Of a stretch of 40,365 bases of DNA, positions 19,993 to 29,701 are shown in pieces; positions within the stretch are counted from its first letter, which is position 1, and the number at the start of each line of letters is the position of its first letter. Both the position numbers and the translations under genes were made by a program. Below the pieces are notes generated by a model. It saw nothing but the letters and a program-made list of their open reading frames with translations, had not been told where the DNA came from and did no database searches. Origin of the DNA: an uncultured Prevotellaceae bacterium (GTDB lineage: Bacteria; Bacteroidota; Bacteroidia; Bacteroidales; Bacteroidaceae); NCBI GenBank assembly GCA_900315105.1, contig OMXX01000032.1, positions 1 through 40,365 on the forward strand. Reading direction: 5' to 3'.

Positions 19993-22900
19993 TTAATGAC
20001 TTAACTTGTTATTTAATGCTACGATGAAATGACGATTACATGACTTGCTGCAGAAGATAATACTCCTTCTTATCTTATCTCTTTGTATCTCATCTTTTAT
20101 TGAAAATAGGTCTATTTCTTTTCGTATATGAGCGACAACAGCATTAACACGCTTGTATAACCACATTTCATTCCCTACCTTTCCTTGTTCATTGAAATTG
20201 TTAAAGAAGGTACCAACTTCATCTCCAAGGTAATCTTGATTTGACTCTATATATTCATCTGTAGATAGTTCGAGAAGCCTTATTTCTTTAGGCTTTTTAA
20301 TGATAGTCTCAGCCAATTCTTCGACAAGACCGTGTGATACATAACCATACGCTTCAATCAATGATGATACGCACAGGTCTTTAATCCATTCGGTAAACGA
20401 TGTCAAGACATCATATAAACATTGGCCAAGATTCTTCATATACTCTTCTTCAACATTTAATGCACTCAAATATCTCATAATGTCTTCGCCTTCGTGACTC
20501 ATTGCCCACTTTATGAAGATATCTTGCATCGCAGGAGTCATTGGATCAGACATGAAATTTTGAAGCTGGATGAAGATGCCAGACAGATAAGGTTGTAACC
20601 AATACCACTGGAAGGCTAGGTCATTACTAAAACTTTTCAGTTTTTCTTTAAGAATCTCGCGTTCATCATTGTCTGAACATTTTACATACAGTTGAAATGC
20701 CAAACATAGCAATGCCTTGTAGTCCTGAGCTGTACAATATAGTTCAAGAATCGAACTTGCCGGAATATCTTCTTGCTGGGCACGATTGAACCAGCCGATA
20801 ATTCTTGTCCACAATTCATCGCCTAACAAGGAATCATTTAACTTTTCCCTAATATTGAGAATGGCATTCTCTCTATTCTCAGCACGATATGAACCATTCA
20901 TGTCCTTGGTTAAATCAACCAAAGCCGGACATATACGTCCTCTTGTGCGTCCAACCAGTATGGTTTTGCCCCATGAACGAATTTCCTCAGGAAGAATGTA
21001 GTATTGCGATTCCTCATCATACTTCATTTCCAAAGGTTCCAAGTTCGGTTCATCCAGTTTTATGAGTTTAAGCACACCAGTAAACTTGAATGGTTTTCTG
21101 TTTTTACCTGTGATTACAACACGGCCATCTGATATTTGTCGAGGACGGAATGGGGATTCTTTAATACCGAAAGCGATTCTTTGTCCATTTGAAAGAACAA
21201 ACTGAACATTTACTTCTGCATTTAACATGTTTTGCGCCGTGCGCTCAAGTAATGAACGTATGGCCTCACGCGAATCGAATAATGTCAAAAGACTACCCTC
21301 ATAGGGGATGGTCTTTAGTGCTCGACCATCTTCGAAAATATATAATTTTTCTCCCTTCCATCTTAACTCCCTTCTTACATTGCCATATGTGTATTCTCTT
21401 ATATCTTGTCCAACCAGGTGGTACTGATACTTATCGATGTCTGAATATGGAATCCAGCAATCATTTTCTATGTCATCACCATATATGTTTTTAATCGAAA
21501 AGTCTTTGAATGGAGCTTTTATAGAAATGTCAAATTGGTTTTTGCTGTTTCCAGAAGGAGTAAAGGTGAAACGTATCTTGCGAGGATCGTTGCAGTTTTC
21601 TTTTTTGATTTCCCAAACATCACCGATTTTCTTTTCCCCTTCTGTTGTAGATACATGACCATGCGCCCATGAAACCTTTATTTGGCAAGAGCTTTTATCA
21701 GCCTTTTGTAAACTGATAACTAATCCTTCACCAATGTTTATGAATCTCAAAGGGGCAACATAGTTGCCATTAGTATCTATTGCACGAGCAAATATTTCAC
21801 CGAAAGATGGAGTATCTGTCCAAACATTCTGCCATTTGTTACGATACTGAACGTTGTGACGTTTTGACTCTGTTCCATCTTCTGTATCATAGCAAAGTGT
21901 AAAAGCGCATTTGTTCGCGTCATATAGTGATTCTATCACATCTGGTACATAAAGTGGTGAAGATTGCAATTCTGTCCAATATAGAGGAGCATTCATACCC
22001 AATGTGATACATCCATCTTCGCCTTTCAGTACGATATTATCCGTGTAGTCGGCAGGAATGTGAAGTCCTTGCAACTTTGTTATTCCCCAACTATACTCAT
22101 ATATGTCAAGATTGGTTTCTGTCTGAAGATTCCAACCATCAGGAATAAGAATAATAGACTCCTGTCTTCCTAACTGGTTCCCTAATTCATACTTACCATC
22201 CTTATTCCTATACAGTAGATGAGGTACACTTATATCAAGATCATCTCCTATATGAGCATATTCTTGATTGTGGAGGAAGAGAGAGATAAAATCTCCGTTC
22301 TCACATGGATGTTTGCTAAATACTGGGTAGCGACAGAAATTATTAGCATAATCGAAAGTGTCAACAGCCTGACCATTCTTTCTTACTTGAACTGAAAAGA
22401 ATCCAATATCGTCAATTCCTTGTTCTTCCAAGAATACTTGCGGAAGACGTTGAAGTCCTTTGACGATATACTTGGTATATATTTTCTTCTCTACAGTATC
22501 TATTCTAAATTCCCATGTCAATGAGAATGGATGAAGCTGATGACGACGAACCTTTTCTTGTTTTGCAAGCTCTTTCAAATATAGGAACCAAACATCATTT
22601 TCATTGGCACAGTAGAACGGCATTAAAAGATATCTTTCTGCTTCAACGCCAAGAATTAGCTGTTCGCAGTAGTCTTTCATGCACTTACTTTGCGAAGCAA
22701 CCAGGCCAAGGTTCAATTCCTCAAAATTGATTTTTCTATTTACTAGACCACGAGTGAACCTATCCCAAACAGAGTTGGTTATGTTAGCCGTCACCAACTT
22801 CATAGGGAGTCCACCTTGATAAAGCATGTCATTCAAAGGATCTGCCCGTCCTCCATCATACTTCTCAATTTTCAGCATCTTTGCACCACGACGAGCAGCT

Positions 22901-23193
22901 TCATAGAATTCGTTCGAATAATTAACGCTTGGTCTTGTTGACTCCAGTGCGTCATAAACCATCTGTTTGCTATGCTTTCCGTCAACATACATTCTACGCC
23001 AATACTCAGCAAAGAACAATGTGGCCTCTTTGCATACTGTTATGAATGGATTATTCAAGTTTATAACATGAGTTCTTTTTTCAAGGAGATCTCTCAATTC
23101 CTTGAACTCTTCTTCAGTGATTTTTAACTTCCACAGAGGAAGTGGACATTCTTCAAGTCCTCTTTTTTGGAGTATTGTCTCGAAGTAACTCAT
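19993..23193 (-). CDS. druH: STY4851/YjiT-family protein, Druantia type III DruH-like
   Basis: The N-terminus carries the pattern I know from the STY4851/ECs_5259 (YjiT) family: an RGL...PLW segment, YWRRMY at residues 64-69 and YQGGLPMKLV near 125-135. The rest is beta-rich with no enzymatic motif that I can name, then helical from about 820. This family is the DruH component of Druantia type III, encoded just before DruE, as here. The frame extends upstream to an ATG at 23268, but I place the start at 23193, because 23234-23274 holds a -7 box and palindrome and because the extra 25 residues look unlike the family. Length is then 1066 residues. Its molecular function is unknown; it presumably assists the YprA helicase. 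Confidence 0.8.
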   Translation of the reverse strand: MSYFETILQKRGLEECPLPLWKLKITEEEFKELRDLLEKRTHVINLNNPFITVCKEATLFFAEYWRRMYVDGKHSKQMVYDALESTRPSVNYSNEFYEAARRGAKMLKIEKYDGGRADPLNDMLYQGGLPMKLVTANITNSVWDRFTRGLVNRKINFEELNLGLVASQSKCMKDYCEQLILGVEAERYLLMPFYCANENDVWFLYLKELAKQEKVRRHQLHPFSLTWEFRIDTVEKKIYTKYIVKGLQRLPQVFLEEQGIDDIGFFSVQVRKNGQAVDTFDYANNFCRYPVFSKHPCENGDFISLFLHNQEYAHIGDDLDISVPHLLYRNKDGKYELGNQLGRQESIILIPDGWNLQTETNLDIYEYSWGITKLQGLHIPADYTDNIVLKGEDGCITLGMNAPLYWTELQSSPLYVPDVIESLYDANKCAFTLCYDTEDGTESKRHNVQYRNKWQNVWTDTPSFGEIFARAIDTNGNYVAPLRFINIGEGLVISLQKADKSSCQIKVSWAHGHVSTTEGEKKIGDVWEIKKENCNDPRKIRFTFTPSGNSKNQFDISIKAPFKDFSIKNIYGDDIENDCWIPYSDIDKYQYHLVGQDIREYTYGNVRRELRWKGEKLYIFEDGRALKTIPYEGSLLTLFDSREAIRSLLERTAQNMLNAEVNVQFVLSNGQRIAFGIKESPFRPRQISDGRVVITGKNRKPFKFTGVLKLIKLDEPNLEPLEMKYDEESQYYILPEEIRSWGKTILVGRTRGRICPALVDLTKDMNGSYRAENRENAILNIREKLNDSLLGDELWTRIIGWFNRAQQEDIPASSILELYCTAQDYKALLCLAFQLYVKCSDNDEREILKEKLKSFSNDLAFQWYWLQPYLSGIFIQLQNFMSDPMTPAMQDIFIKWAMSHEGEDIMRYLSALNVEEEYMKNLGQCLYDVLTSFTEWIKDLCVSSLIEAYGYVSHGLVEELAETIIKKPKEIRLLELSTDEYIESNQDYLGDEVGTFFNNFNEQGKVGNEMWLYKRVNAVVAHIRKEIDLFSIKDEIQRDKIRRSIIFCSKSCNRHFIVALNNKLSH

Positions 23194-23233
23194 ATTATCA
23201 TATTGATGGTTATAGATATATTTTAAATCGGCG

Positions 23234-23274
23234 CAAAGATATGGGGCATCAGTGCAACCTATCTGCACTGATGC
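23234..23274 (-). promoter_or_regulatory. Promoter with palindromic operator upstream of druH
   Basis: Reading the minus strand, a perfect inverted repeat with 11-base arms (GCATCAGTGCA / TGCACTGATGC, at 23246-23256 and 23264-23274) surrounds a 7-base spacer. Ten bases after its inner GTGCA-N7-TGCAC core comes TATCTTTG (23241-23234), a perfect match to the Bacteroidales -7 box TAnnTTTG. Transcription would start a few bases on, leaving about 36 bases before the druH ATG at 23193. The same core, spacing and box occur upstream of the SNF2 helicase and of the DUF2130 operon. The palindrome sits where a -33 box should be, so the bound factor could either block or recruit polymerase. Confidence 0.75.
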
Positions 23275-23282
23275 CAGTTTTT

Positions 23283-26200
23283 TTATTCTTCTACGTCAAA
23301 TTCCAGCCCAAGCTGAGAAGCAGACTCTTTAACACTCTTAACAGTGGCTGAGTTTTCTGTAAGAGGATTTGCTCCAGTCGTTTTGGCTGTAAATTTGACC
23401 TCTATCTTCAGATTGTTATTTCGCAATGTCTGAACAAAGCTGGTAAATAACTGAGCATAGTTCTCCAATGGTACTTGTCCGCTTATAACAACCTTTTGAT
23501 AGGTCTTTGTCTCAGGAGGTGTTCCTCCTGTAGGCTCACCACCTCCTGTCTCACCTGAGCCAGAACCGCCTGTAGCACCGGAGCCTGTTCCTGCACCAGA
23601 ACCCGTTCCTGTGCCAGTACCAGTTGCTCCAGAAGGCTCAATAACGACAGATGGGTCAACGAGCCAATAGTCCTCACTTGTTACATCGAGGAATGGTACA
23701 TTCTCACCTTGAATTATTCGTGTCCATCTTCCTGGTGCTCCGAAAGCCACGTTAAATACGCCATTTACGCAATAACGATTGACGGTTTCAGCTATTGCTG
23801 ATGGGCCTGTAATCATAGGTTTGTCATCAAAACGAAGGAATGTCTCATAAAGCTCCTTTACTGCGATTGGACGATTCACTTCTGGAAGCATATTGATTCT
23901 ATCCAGCAAGTTTCTTCCGATAGCCTTGATGACCCATTCTTCTTCCATGATTTCTGTCATCAGATTCATACGTATCTGTGAAGAGAAGTCGCCGGCATAG
24001 TTCTTCATTTCATAGCTCTCTATGCCATCTTTTGCAGAATACTTAATCGCAATATTATAGGCGCGAATCAGAGCTTCATCAACACCGTGTTCGTACTCGC
24101 GCTTGCGATTTTGTACTTCTGTATTTTGGTCGCGCTCCAGTCTTCCTGAATATTCTGCTATGATTTTGGTGCAAGCCAAGTAATCTTTAAGTTTATCACT
24201 CAATGCACCACGTCCGGCTTCTGAACAGGCAAGATAGAATATAGTGTTGCGCATTACACGATCACTGTTACCTCGTTTCAATGCTATTTCTTTGACTGCC
24301 GTGGTAAGACAATTTGATGGTGTTCCACCAGTCGGCATAGCTATACTTGGAGGCAAAATGACCAGTGTGAGCTGCTTTTGTTCTGGAACATCTCCAGTTG
24401 GACATACCAGGACATTGATTTCATGTATAAAACTAGCCGAATTCTTCAGTCGTTTGATAATCTCTGCCTCTACATCTTCTTTTTTGACCTCAGACTTAGC
24501 CTGTGCGATGAGGATATTGATGTTGGCTTTGGACTCAAACCAATACGTTGCTCCACCAACTTTGGTAGAGTAAAGATAATGTGCTACCTGTTCAAGTTTG
24601 TTTAATGCTCCATCAATATCATTGTGATTGAATGCTTTGGGACGTAAAACACAGAGTTTAAGCTGCTTGATATCAAGTCCTTTGTTCTGCTTTGCGCCTA
24701 CAGATGCCATAAGAAGAGTTGTAGCAATACCTTGTGTCAGATGATACTGGCCAATATTACTTGTTGGATCTGCTTCATCTATCTTACGTGCATTACTTGA
24801 AGTTCCATATACATCAGCTAACATGACTGTTTCCCAGTTGCTACCCATCAGGTTTGTTATGGTGCCAGTGAGTGAACCAAGATTTTCAAGATTAACGTCT
24901 GATGTATGTATCAAGGCTTGTGAACCAGTAAGTGATTCTCTGCGCCGCCACAAATCCTGTACAATTGAAGCCAAAAGACGAAGAACACCACGAGTGCGCT
25001 GGAAACGAGGATCACTTCCCCAACGTTGACGGAACATTTCAATAAGTTCCGGGTGGAAAGGATAGGATTTCTTTATTTTGTTGGCATATTCCATCTTGTC
25101 ACAGTACTCTGGTAAGTCTCTGTATCGATTATGGAACATATCCTTATAGCGTTTGGCCACGAGGTCAACAACAGAAGTTTCATTGATTTGTTCAAACAGA
25201 CGACGACGTACAACTTCAAAGATTTCTTCATCATCAACAGGCTTGACACTTGAACCTATACGAACGATTCTGGTCTGCAAAGAGTCTAATACTGTTTGAC
25301 CAATCTGAGAATCAGCGACCTCTGTTGCACTTGCAGGGAGAGTGGCAATCAATACGCATTTTGGCACAGAAGAAACCACCTCAGTCAGAGTCTGCATGAA
25401 GCTGTTTGTTTGGCTGAAGAGATTGCCATCTCCAACCTTCTTTGAAGTTGCTTTTACACAATAGTCAGCCAACTCATCAATAAGGATGAGGGAAGTCCCT
25501 GCATTCTGGATGATGGGTTTCAATATTGCAGACGTGGGAGCAGTACGGTCTATATCATTTTGCTTAATTTTCTCGTAAGCTTCCTTGCCGCCAAGTTGAT
25601 AGGCAAGTTCACCCCATAGCGTATAGATGGTAAATCCTTCTATAGTCTGGCGACCTTGTGATACGTCAGTTGTGTTGTTGGTAAAGACTGCAACTTTGGC
25701 ATTCTCAAAATTCGGAGTAACTCCTTCCTGGAGAATATGCTTGCAGCTTTCAGATTCCAACAGACGAGCTCCACTTTTAACTATATGGTATATTGAAATC
25801 AAAGTATGTGTCTTACCGCCACCGAATCCTGTTTGAAGAGAAATAACGCGATTCTCGGTTTCTTCGCCGTTTAAAGCGCGAACAACTCGGTTGGCAATGT
25901 CACGTAATCCTGCTGTTACGTAAGTCTTGGCAAAGAAGGATGTTGGGTTGTTGTACACCTCTGGGCCTGTTCCAAGAGCCACCTCATTCAAGTTGGCAGC
26001 AAAAACAGATTCGTCAAGAACGCCACTGCGAATGTCATAGTGTGGCAAACAATTCCTGAACCAAGATGGCAGTGGTGAGCCATCATCAACGATTGAAGTG
26101 TCAACAGGTGTCGATGTTACAGTTGTTACAGCAATGGGTGCAACAGCCGCAGGGGCAAACGTGCGCTTGTTTTGTAATCTTTCGATTTCTTGGCGCAAAT

Positions 26201-26609
26201 CAGCCATGCCAAGCATATTTGCAACATGCTTCATGTTGCTGAAAGCACGGTCTTTCTCGTCTTCTGTAAGTGGAGTGAAATGCTGGCACTTGTTGCGAGC
26301 ATCCCTCAATTCACTCATTGTACTTTCAAAAATGAATGTCTTGCTTTTGTCATTGCCGAGTTCTTCCGCTAGTTCATCACGGAATTTGCTTGCAAGAAAA
26401 GTCAAATTATGATAGTCAATACGCAACATTGGCTCTACGCCTTGGCGTTGGGCTTGATTCCATTGATCTTGTTTTTGTGCAGTCAAACGCTGAAAGAAGA
26501 CACCTTCCCACGGCTCACCGGGGAAGTGGTTTTGCAAAACACTGACTAGGAATGGACGCATTGCGTCGAGGAAGATTCCTAATGCCTGGAAGATGTTCTC
26601 GTTGTTCAT
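23283..26609 (-). CDS. DUF499 ATPase with N-terminal Swt1-type HEPN domain
   Basis: This 1108-residue protein has an ATPase core of the DUF499 kind: Walker A QTGFGGGKTHTL near 261 and Walker B LILIDELADYC near 377. Residues 1-140 are helical and contain LRDARNKCQHF with Arg105 and His110, the RX4H motif of HEPN domains; the arrangement resembles the Swt1-type HEPN found on such ATPases. Near residues 990-1031 is a glycine/threonine/serine-rich low-complexity linker, followed by a small C-terminal domain. DUF499 proteins occur beside DUF1156 methylases and SNF2 helicases in defence loci, exactly the order here. It may be an NTP-driven subunit with ribonuclease capacity. It starts 21 bases after the methylase gene. 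Fold assignments are firm for the ATPase and moderate for the HEPN. Confidence 0.85.
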   Translation of the reverse strand: MNNENIFQALGIFLDAMRPFLVSVLQNHFPGEPWEGVFFQRLTAQKQDQWNQAQRQGVEPMLRIDYHNLTFLASKFRDELAEELGNDKSKTFIFESTMSELRDARNKCQHFTPLTEDEKDRAFSNMKHVANMLGMADLRQEIERLQNKRTFAPAAVAPIAVTTVTSTPVDTSIVDDGSPLPSWFRNCLPHYDIRSGVLDESVFAANLNEVALGTGPEVYNNPTSFFAKTYVTAGLRDIANRVVRALNGEETENRVISLQTGFGGGKTHTLISIYHIVKSGARLLESESCKHILQEGVTPNFENAKVAVFTNNTTDVSQGRQTIEGFTIYTLWGELAYQLGGKEAYEKIKQNDIDRTAPTSAILKPIIQNAGTSLILIDELADYCVKATSKKVGDGNLFSQTNSFMQTLTEVVSSVPKCVLIATLPASATEVADSQIGQTVLDSLQTRIVRIGSSVKPVDDEEIFEVVRRRLFEQINETSVVDLVAKRYKDMFHNRYRDLPEYCDKMEYANKIKKSYPFHPELIEMFRQRWGSDPRFQRTRGVLRLLASIVQDLWRRRESLTGSQALIHTSDVNLENLGSLTGTITNLMGSNWETVMLADVYGTSSNARKIDEADPTSNIGQYHLTQGIATTLLMASVGAKQNKGLDIKQLKLCVLRPKAFNHNDIDGALNKLEQVAHYLYSTKVGGATYWFESKANINILIAQAKSEVKKEDVEAEIIKRLKNSASFIHEINVLVCPTGDVPEQKQLTLVILPPSIAMPTGGTPSNCLTTAVKEIALKRGNSDRVMRNTIFYLACSEAGRGALSDKLKDYLACTKIIAEYSGRLERDQNTEVQNRKREYEHGVDEALIRAYNIAIKYSAKDGIESYEMKNYAGDFSSQIRMNLMTEIMEEEWVIKAIGRNLLDRINMLPEVNRPIAVKELYETFLRFDDKPMITGPSAIAETVNRYCVNGVFNVAFGAPGRWTRIIQGENVPFLDVTSEDYWLVDPSVVIEPSGATGTGTGTGSGAGTGSGATGGSGSGETGGGEPTGGTPPETKTYQKVVISGQVPLENYAQLFTSFVQTLRNNNLKIEVKFTAKTTGANPLTENSATVKSVKESASQLGLEFDVEE
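23520..23645 (-). repeat. Low-complexity Gly/Thr/Ser-coding tract in the DUF499 gene
   Basis: The DNA here is built from short degenerate units that encode alternating GT, GS and GG pairs, then GGGEPTGG. It separates the main DUF499 body from an approximately 75-residue C-terminal domain and is best read as a flexible linker. Such tracts can vary in length between strains by slippage, in units that keep the frame. Confidence 0.7.
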
Positions 26610-26630
26610 ATTGATATGTTTTTTGTTATT

Positions 26631-29600
26631 TTACTCGATACCTTCAAACAAGTTTCCTTGTATTGGTTTATACTCCTCGTGGCAATGTTGACGGAGGTCA
26701 TCGGCATTCTGAAGGATGCCAACGATTTGCTTCTGGTCATCATTAGCAGGAAGAAGCTCTTTTAATGTGGCAAGTAATCGCCATAGGGGAGAGGATGAAT
26801 CTGGACAGATGTCGCGGACAAATCGGAGAATTTTTCCACGGTCGCCCTCTCTATACAAAAGGATGAAACGATGTGCTTGCTTAATTGGTGAATCCTCAGG
26901 GCGCGTTCCTTCGACAGACGATCCACCAATATGCTCTTTTGCCATAGCAATGTGCATTTTCTTTCCTTCTAATATTAGTAATCGTTCCTGCTGGATGTCC
27001 TTAATGTTGACATTTACACCAACACGAGTGAACTTAGTGGCATCGTCAAAGTCTGTATCACTAGTGCCATTCAACTGAAGCCATCCAATATAGAACTTTG
27101 TGTAATCATCACCTTGCACACCCTTCAATAAAGAATCGAAAGCTGCATTGCGAGCCATTTCAAGAAGTTCGGCTACAGAGACTTCACTACCATCAGATTT
27201 CTCCACTGATTTATATTTGCCAAATTCACTAACAGCCTGTCCAAAACATGCAGTCAATAAGTCTGCACCACGGAAACCAAGTTCGTAGAGGGATTCAACT
27301 TCTTCTGCCACTTTTTGTTCTATATCCTTTTTGACACTCTTAAAATCGCCATAGCCTTTACGCTCCGATGGTCTACATGCAACGGTAACAGATGATTCTA
27401 AAGTTGCCATGTCTGCCTTTAAGGCAATGCTAACTTCAGTGTCCATTGGCCAAGAACCTGTAATGTTCATTCTCGCATCAAGAATTGAATTGCAAAGAGT
27501 TGTCCATGCCTCTGTACTTTGATGTGCGAACATTATACTAACTACATCCGTAGTTTGCGTTTCTATTGCATCAAAAATTGATGTGAGTTTCTTCTCAAAA
27601 TGGTGTTTCGCTTCTTCGTCACTATTGCCATGATGATGTTTAAGTGCAGTACATTCTTCTTGTTTTGGCGTTTTGGGCGTAGCAAATACCAGCTCAAATT
27701 CATTCAAAAGAATTGATTTGAGCCATACATAAAAGAAATCAGATAAATCTGCGTATGCGATAGCATCGTAATATGGTGGATCAGTTATGACAGCAGTAAG
27801 AGATTTGGGGTCAAATTGAGATTTGTCTCCACTTATTACATTATTAAACACCGCAGGGAAAGAATTTTCAGACTCCAAATATGAAATTATGGCATCTAAC
27901 TGTCCTTTACAAGCGCCAGACAATGAAGAAAACGGATTCATTTCTGGATAATCAAATACCATCGGTATTGCTTGCCGTCCAAAAGGATGTTCAACTGTTT
28001 CTTGAAGCTTATGCCATACACCGAAAGAAGTGTTTCTACACAAAACTTTATCAAACAAAATGGCAAGATAGGTTTTGATAGCTCTAACGTAATGTTTATC
28101 ATCGCTAATTGACGAACAAACATTATCTATCTCGTTCTTAAAGTTAGTTAGAAATACACTTTGTCTGTTGGAGAATAAGCCATCGAAAGAGTCTATACCC
28201 CAACCAGGAGTATTAAAATTCCTTACATTTCCGACCTCTAATTGTTCTTTTGGTATAGCCTTACTTTTTTTTATGTTGGATATTTGCTGAATATCTTCAG
28301 CAGACGGTACTCGATACGTTCTCTTTGAACCATCCTCAATTATGGCCAATAAACGCTCTTTGATAGGGGAAGTGTTGAACTGTCTCTTTATTTCTGAAAT
28401 ATTTGTCAAACTGCCACAACATGGACAAGTGATATTTCCGTGTCTATTCCAACCTTCTTCTTCAAAACTGCCATTTTTAATTTCAAAATCGATATGATTA
28501 CCAGAAATGATAGGATTAAGATACACCCAATCTTTTGCTTTTGCTGTTCTTCTCTTTGATATGTAGAATTGTTTAAGCATAGGTATTTCTGCTTTGCAAG
28601 TAGGATTACTACAAGTTGCAGTTCGTGCCCAATAATAAACTAAAGGAGTTTTACCAGTTGTTGACTTGTATAAGTCAGAACATTTACTCTTCGTGTTGTT
28701 GATTACTTTCAAAGCATAATACTCAACATCAAAAGACAATCTATTAGGAATCAAGTAGAAACCTCTTGCATCTTTTGAAATTCCTTTTTCGGTAATCAGG
28801 TTTAATCCTTCTTCTCCATAAATACGATTGAACTCTTCTTCACTAAAACATATAGGTTTGCCGAATTTCTGAGGAAACTCTGCACTGCCTTTTTCGATAA
28901 TATGAGCAACTGGATTAATGTCATTACCATAGCTGCGGCATCCAAGACGTGCAGCTTCTAAAGGAATTGCGCCACCGCCTGCAAATGGGTCAAAAACAGA
29001 GGGCATCTGATTTTGAAAATTCTCAATGGCAGATTGTAAGTTGCCTTCTAAATCATCTGTTTCTGCTGATGGAAGGTGTCTATCAATTACTTCATAGAGA
29101 GCATCTTCAGCTGCTTTAATAGCATCAAATGCCTCAGAAAAGTTTTTGTGGTGAGTCTCATAACCAAGGTCTGGATACTTTTCTGCATTATAAGCTACCC
29201 ATATCAGCTCTCTGGCCATGCGAAGTATGCGAGGATTGTTTTTGTTTTCCCATTTGATGAGTGAACCCTCGTCTAATTGTTCCTTTGGAGTGGTAGATTT
29301 TCCTGCCAACATATCCTTTTGACATTTTTCAGAAAACTTACCTATGAACATCAGTAACCTATTGCGTAAATTATCCTCCATTGGATCGACAATGGCGGTA
29401 TAAGGAATATCATTGTATGGCTTATATTGATATTGAGTCAATACATCATCAGCCGGATTTAAAATATTCTGAACGGCATCTTTGAAAGCTTGCGTACAGT
29501 TCTTGTCTAGTGGATCAGGCACAAGACTAGCAAACACGACTGCTCGGCATACTGGCAAAGGACGGCGTGCCCACCAAAGATGAAGTGTAGATATATGACC

Positions 29601-29684
29601 GTTTCGTATACTCTTGTCACGTACACTTTCCGCTGAAATCTCCTTAATCGGGAGTGCTACTTCAATTAGCTTCTTTGCTTTCAT
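26631..29684 (-). CDS. drmMI: DUF1156 DNA adenine/cytosine-N4 methylase, DISARM DrmMI-like
   Basis: The N-terminus (KKLIEVALPIKEISAESVRD ... HLWWARRPLP) is the DUF1156 domain, found on large DNA methylases. The AdoMet-binding motif FDPFAGGGAIPLEA lies near 231 and the catalytic DPPYYDAIAYAD near 635; DPPY indicates N6-adenine or N4-cytosine methylation. The 400 residues between them hold a probable zinc site made of CSNPTC near 357 and CPCC near 420. At 1017 residues it has the size of DrmMI, the methylase of class 1 DISARM, which marks host DNA. It starts 17 bases after the SNF2 helicase gene. The symbol is used as a family name; the methylated site is unknown. The same kind of methylase also accompanies DUF499 ATPases in other defence loci. 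Confidence 0.88.
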   Translation of the reverse strand: MKAKKLIEVALPIKEISAESVRDKSIRNGHISTLHLWWARRPLPVCRAVVFASLVPDPLDKNCTQAFKDAVQNILNPADDVLTQYQYKPYNDIPYTAIVDPMEDNLRNRLLMFIGKFSEKCQKDMLAGKSTTPKEQLDEGSLIKWENKNNPRILRMARELIWVAYNAEKYPDLGYETHHKNFSEAFDAIKAAEDALYEVIDRHLPSAETDDLEGNLQSAIENFQNQMPSVFDPFAGGGAIPLEAARLGCRSYGNDINPVAHIIEKGSAEFPQKFGKPICFSEEEFNRIYGEEGLNLITEKGISKDARGFYLIPNRLSFDVEYYALKVINNTKSKCSDLYKSTTGKTPLVYYWARTATCSNPTCKAEIPMLKQFYISKRRTAKAKDWVYLNPIISGNHIDFEIKNGSFEEEGWNRHGNITCPCCGSLTNISEIKRQFNTSPIKERLLAIIEDGSKRTYRVPSAEDIQQISNIKKSKAIPKEQLEVGNVRNFNTPGWGIDSFDGLFSNRQSVFLTNFKNEIDNVCSSISDDKHYVRAIKTYLAILFDKVLCRNTSFGVWHKLQETVEHPFGRQAIPMVFDYPEMNPFSSLSGACKGQLDAIISYLESENSFPAVFNNVISGDKSQFDPKSLTAVITDPPYYDAIAYADLSDFFYVWLKSILLNEFELVFATPKTPKQEECTALKHHHGNSDEEAKHHFEKKLTSIFDAIETQTTDVVSIMFAHQSTEAWTTLCNSILDARMNITGSWPMDTEVSIALKADMATLESSVTVACRPSERKGYGDFKSVKKDIEQKVAEEVESLYELGFRGADLLTACFGQAVSEFGKYKSVEKSDGSEVSVAELLEMARNAAFDSLLKGVQGDDYTKFYIGWLQLNGTSDTDFDDATKFTRVGVNVNIKDIQQERLLILEGKKMHIAMAKEHIGGSSVEGTRPEDSPIKQAHRFILLYREGDRGKILRFVRDICPDSSSPLWRLLATLKELLPANDDQKQIVGILQNADDLRQHCHEEYKPIQGNLFEGIE

Positions 29685-29701
29685 ATATATTGTTCTTTTG
29701 T

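Noticed and set aside
23246..23274. Hairpin with a T run as an intrinsic terminator
   Set aside because: The T run follows it only when read on the plus strand, where no gene ends. On the coding strand the hairpin is followed by CCCCATATCTTTG, and its spacing to the -7 box is the same as at two other promoters, so operator is the better reading.
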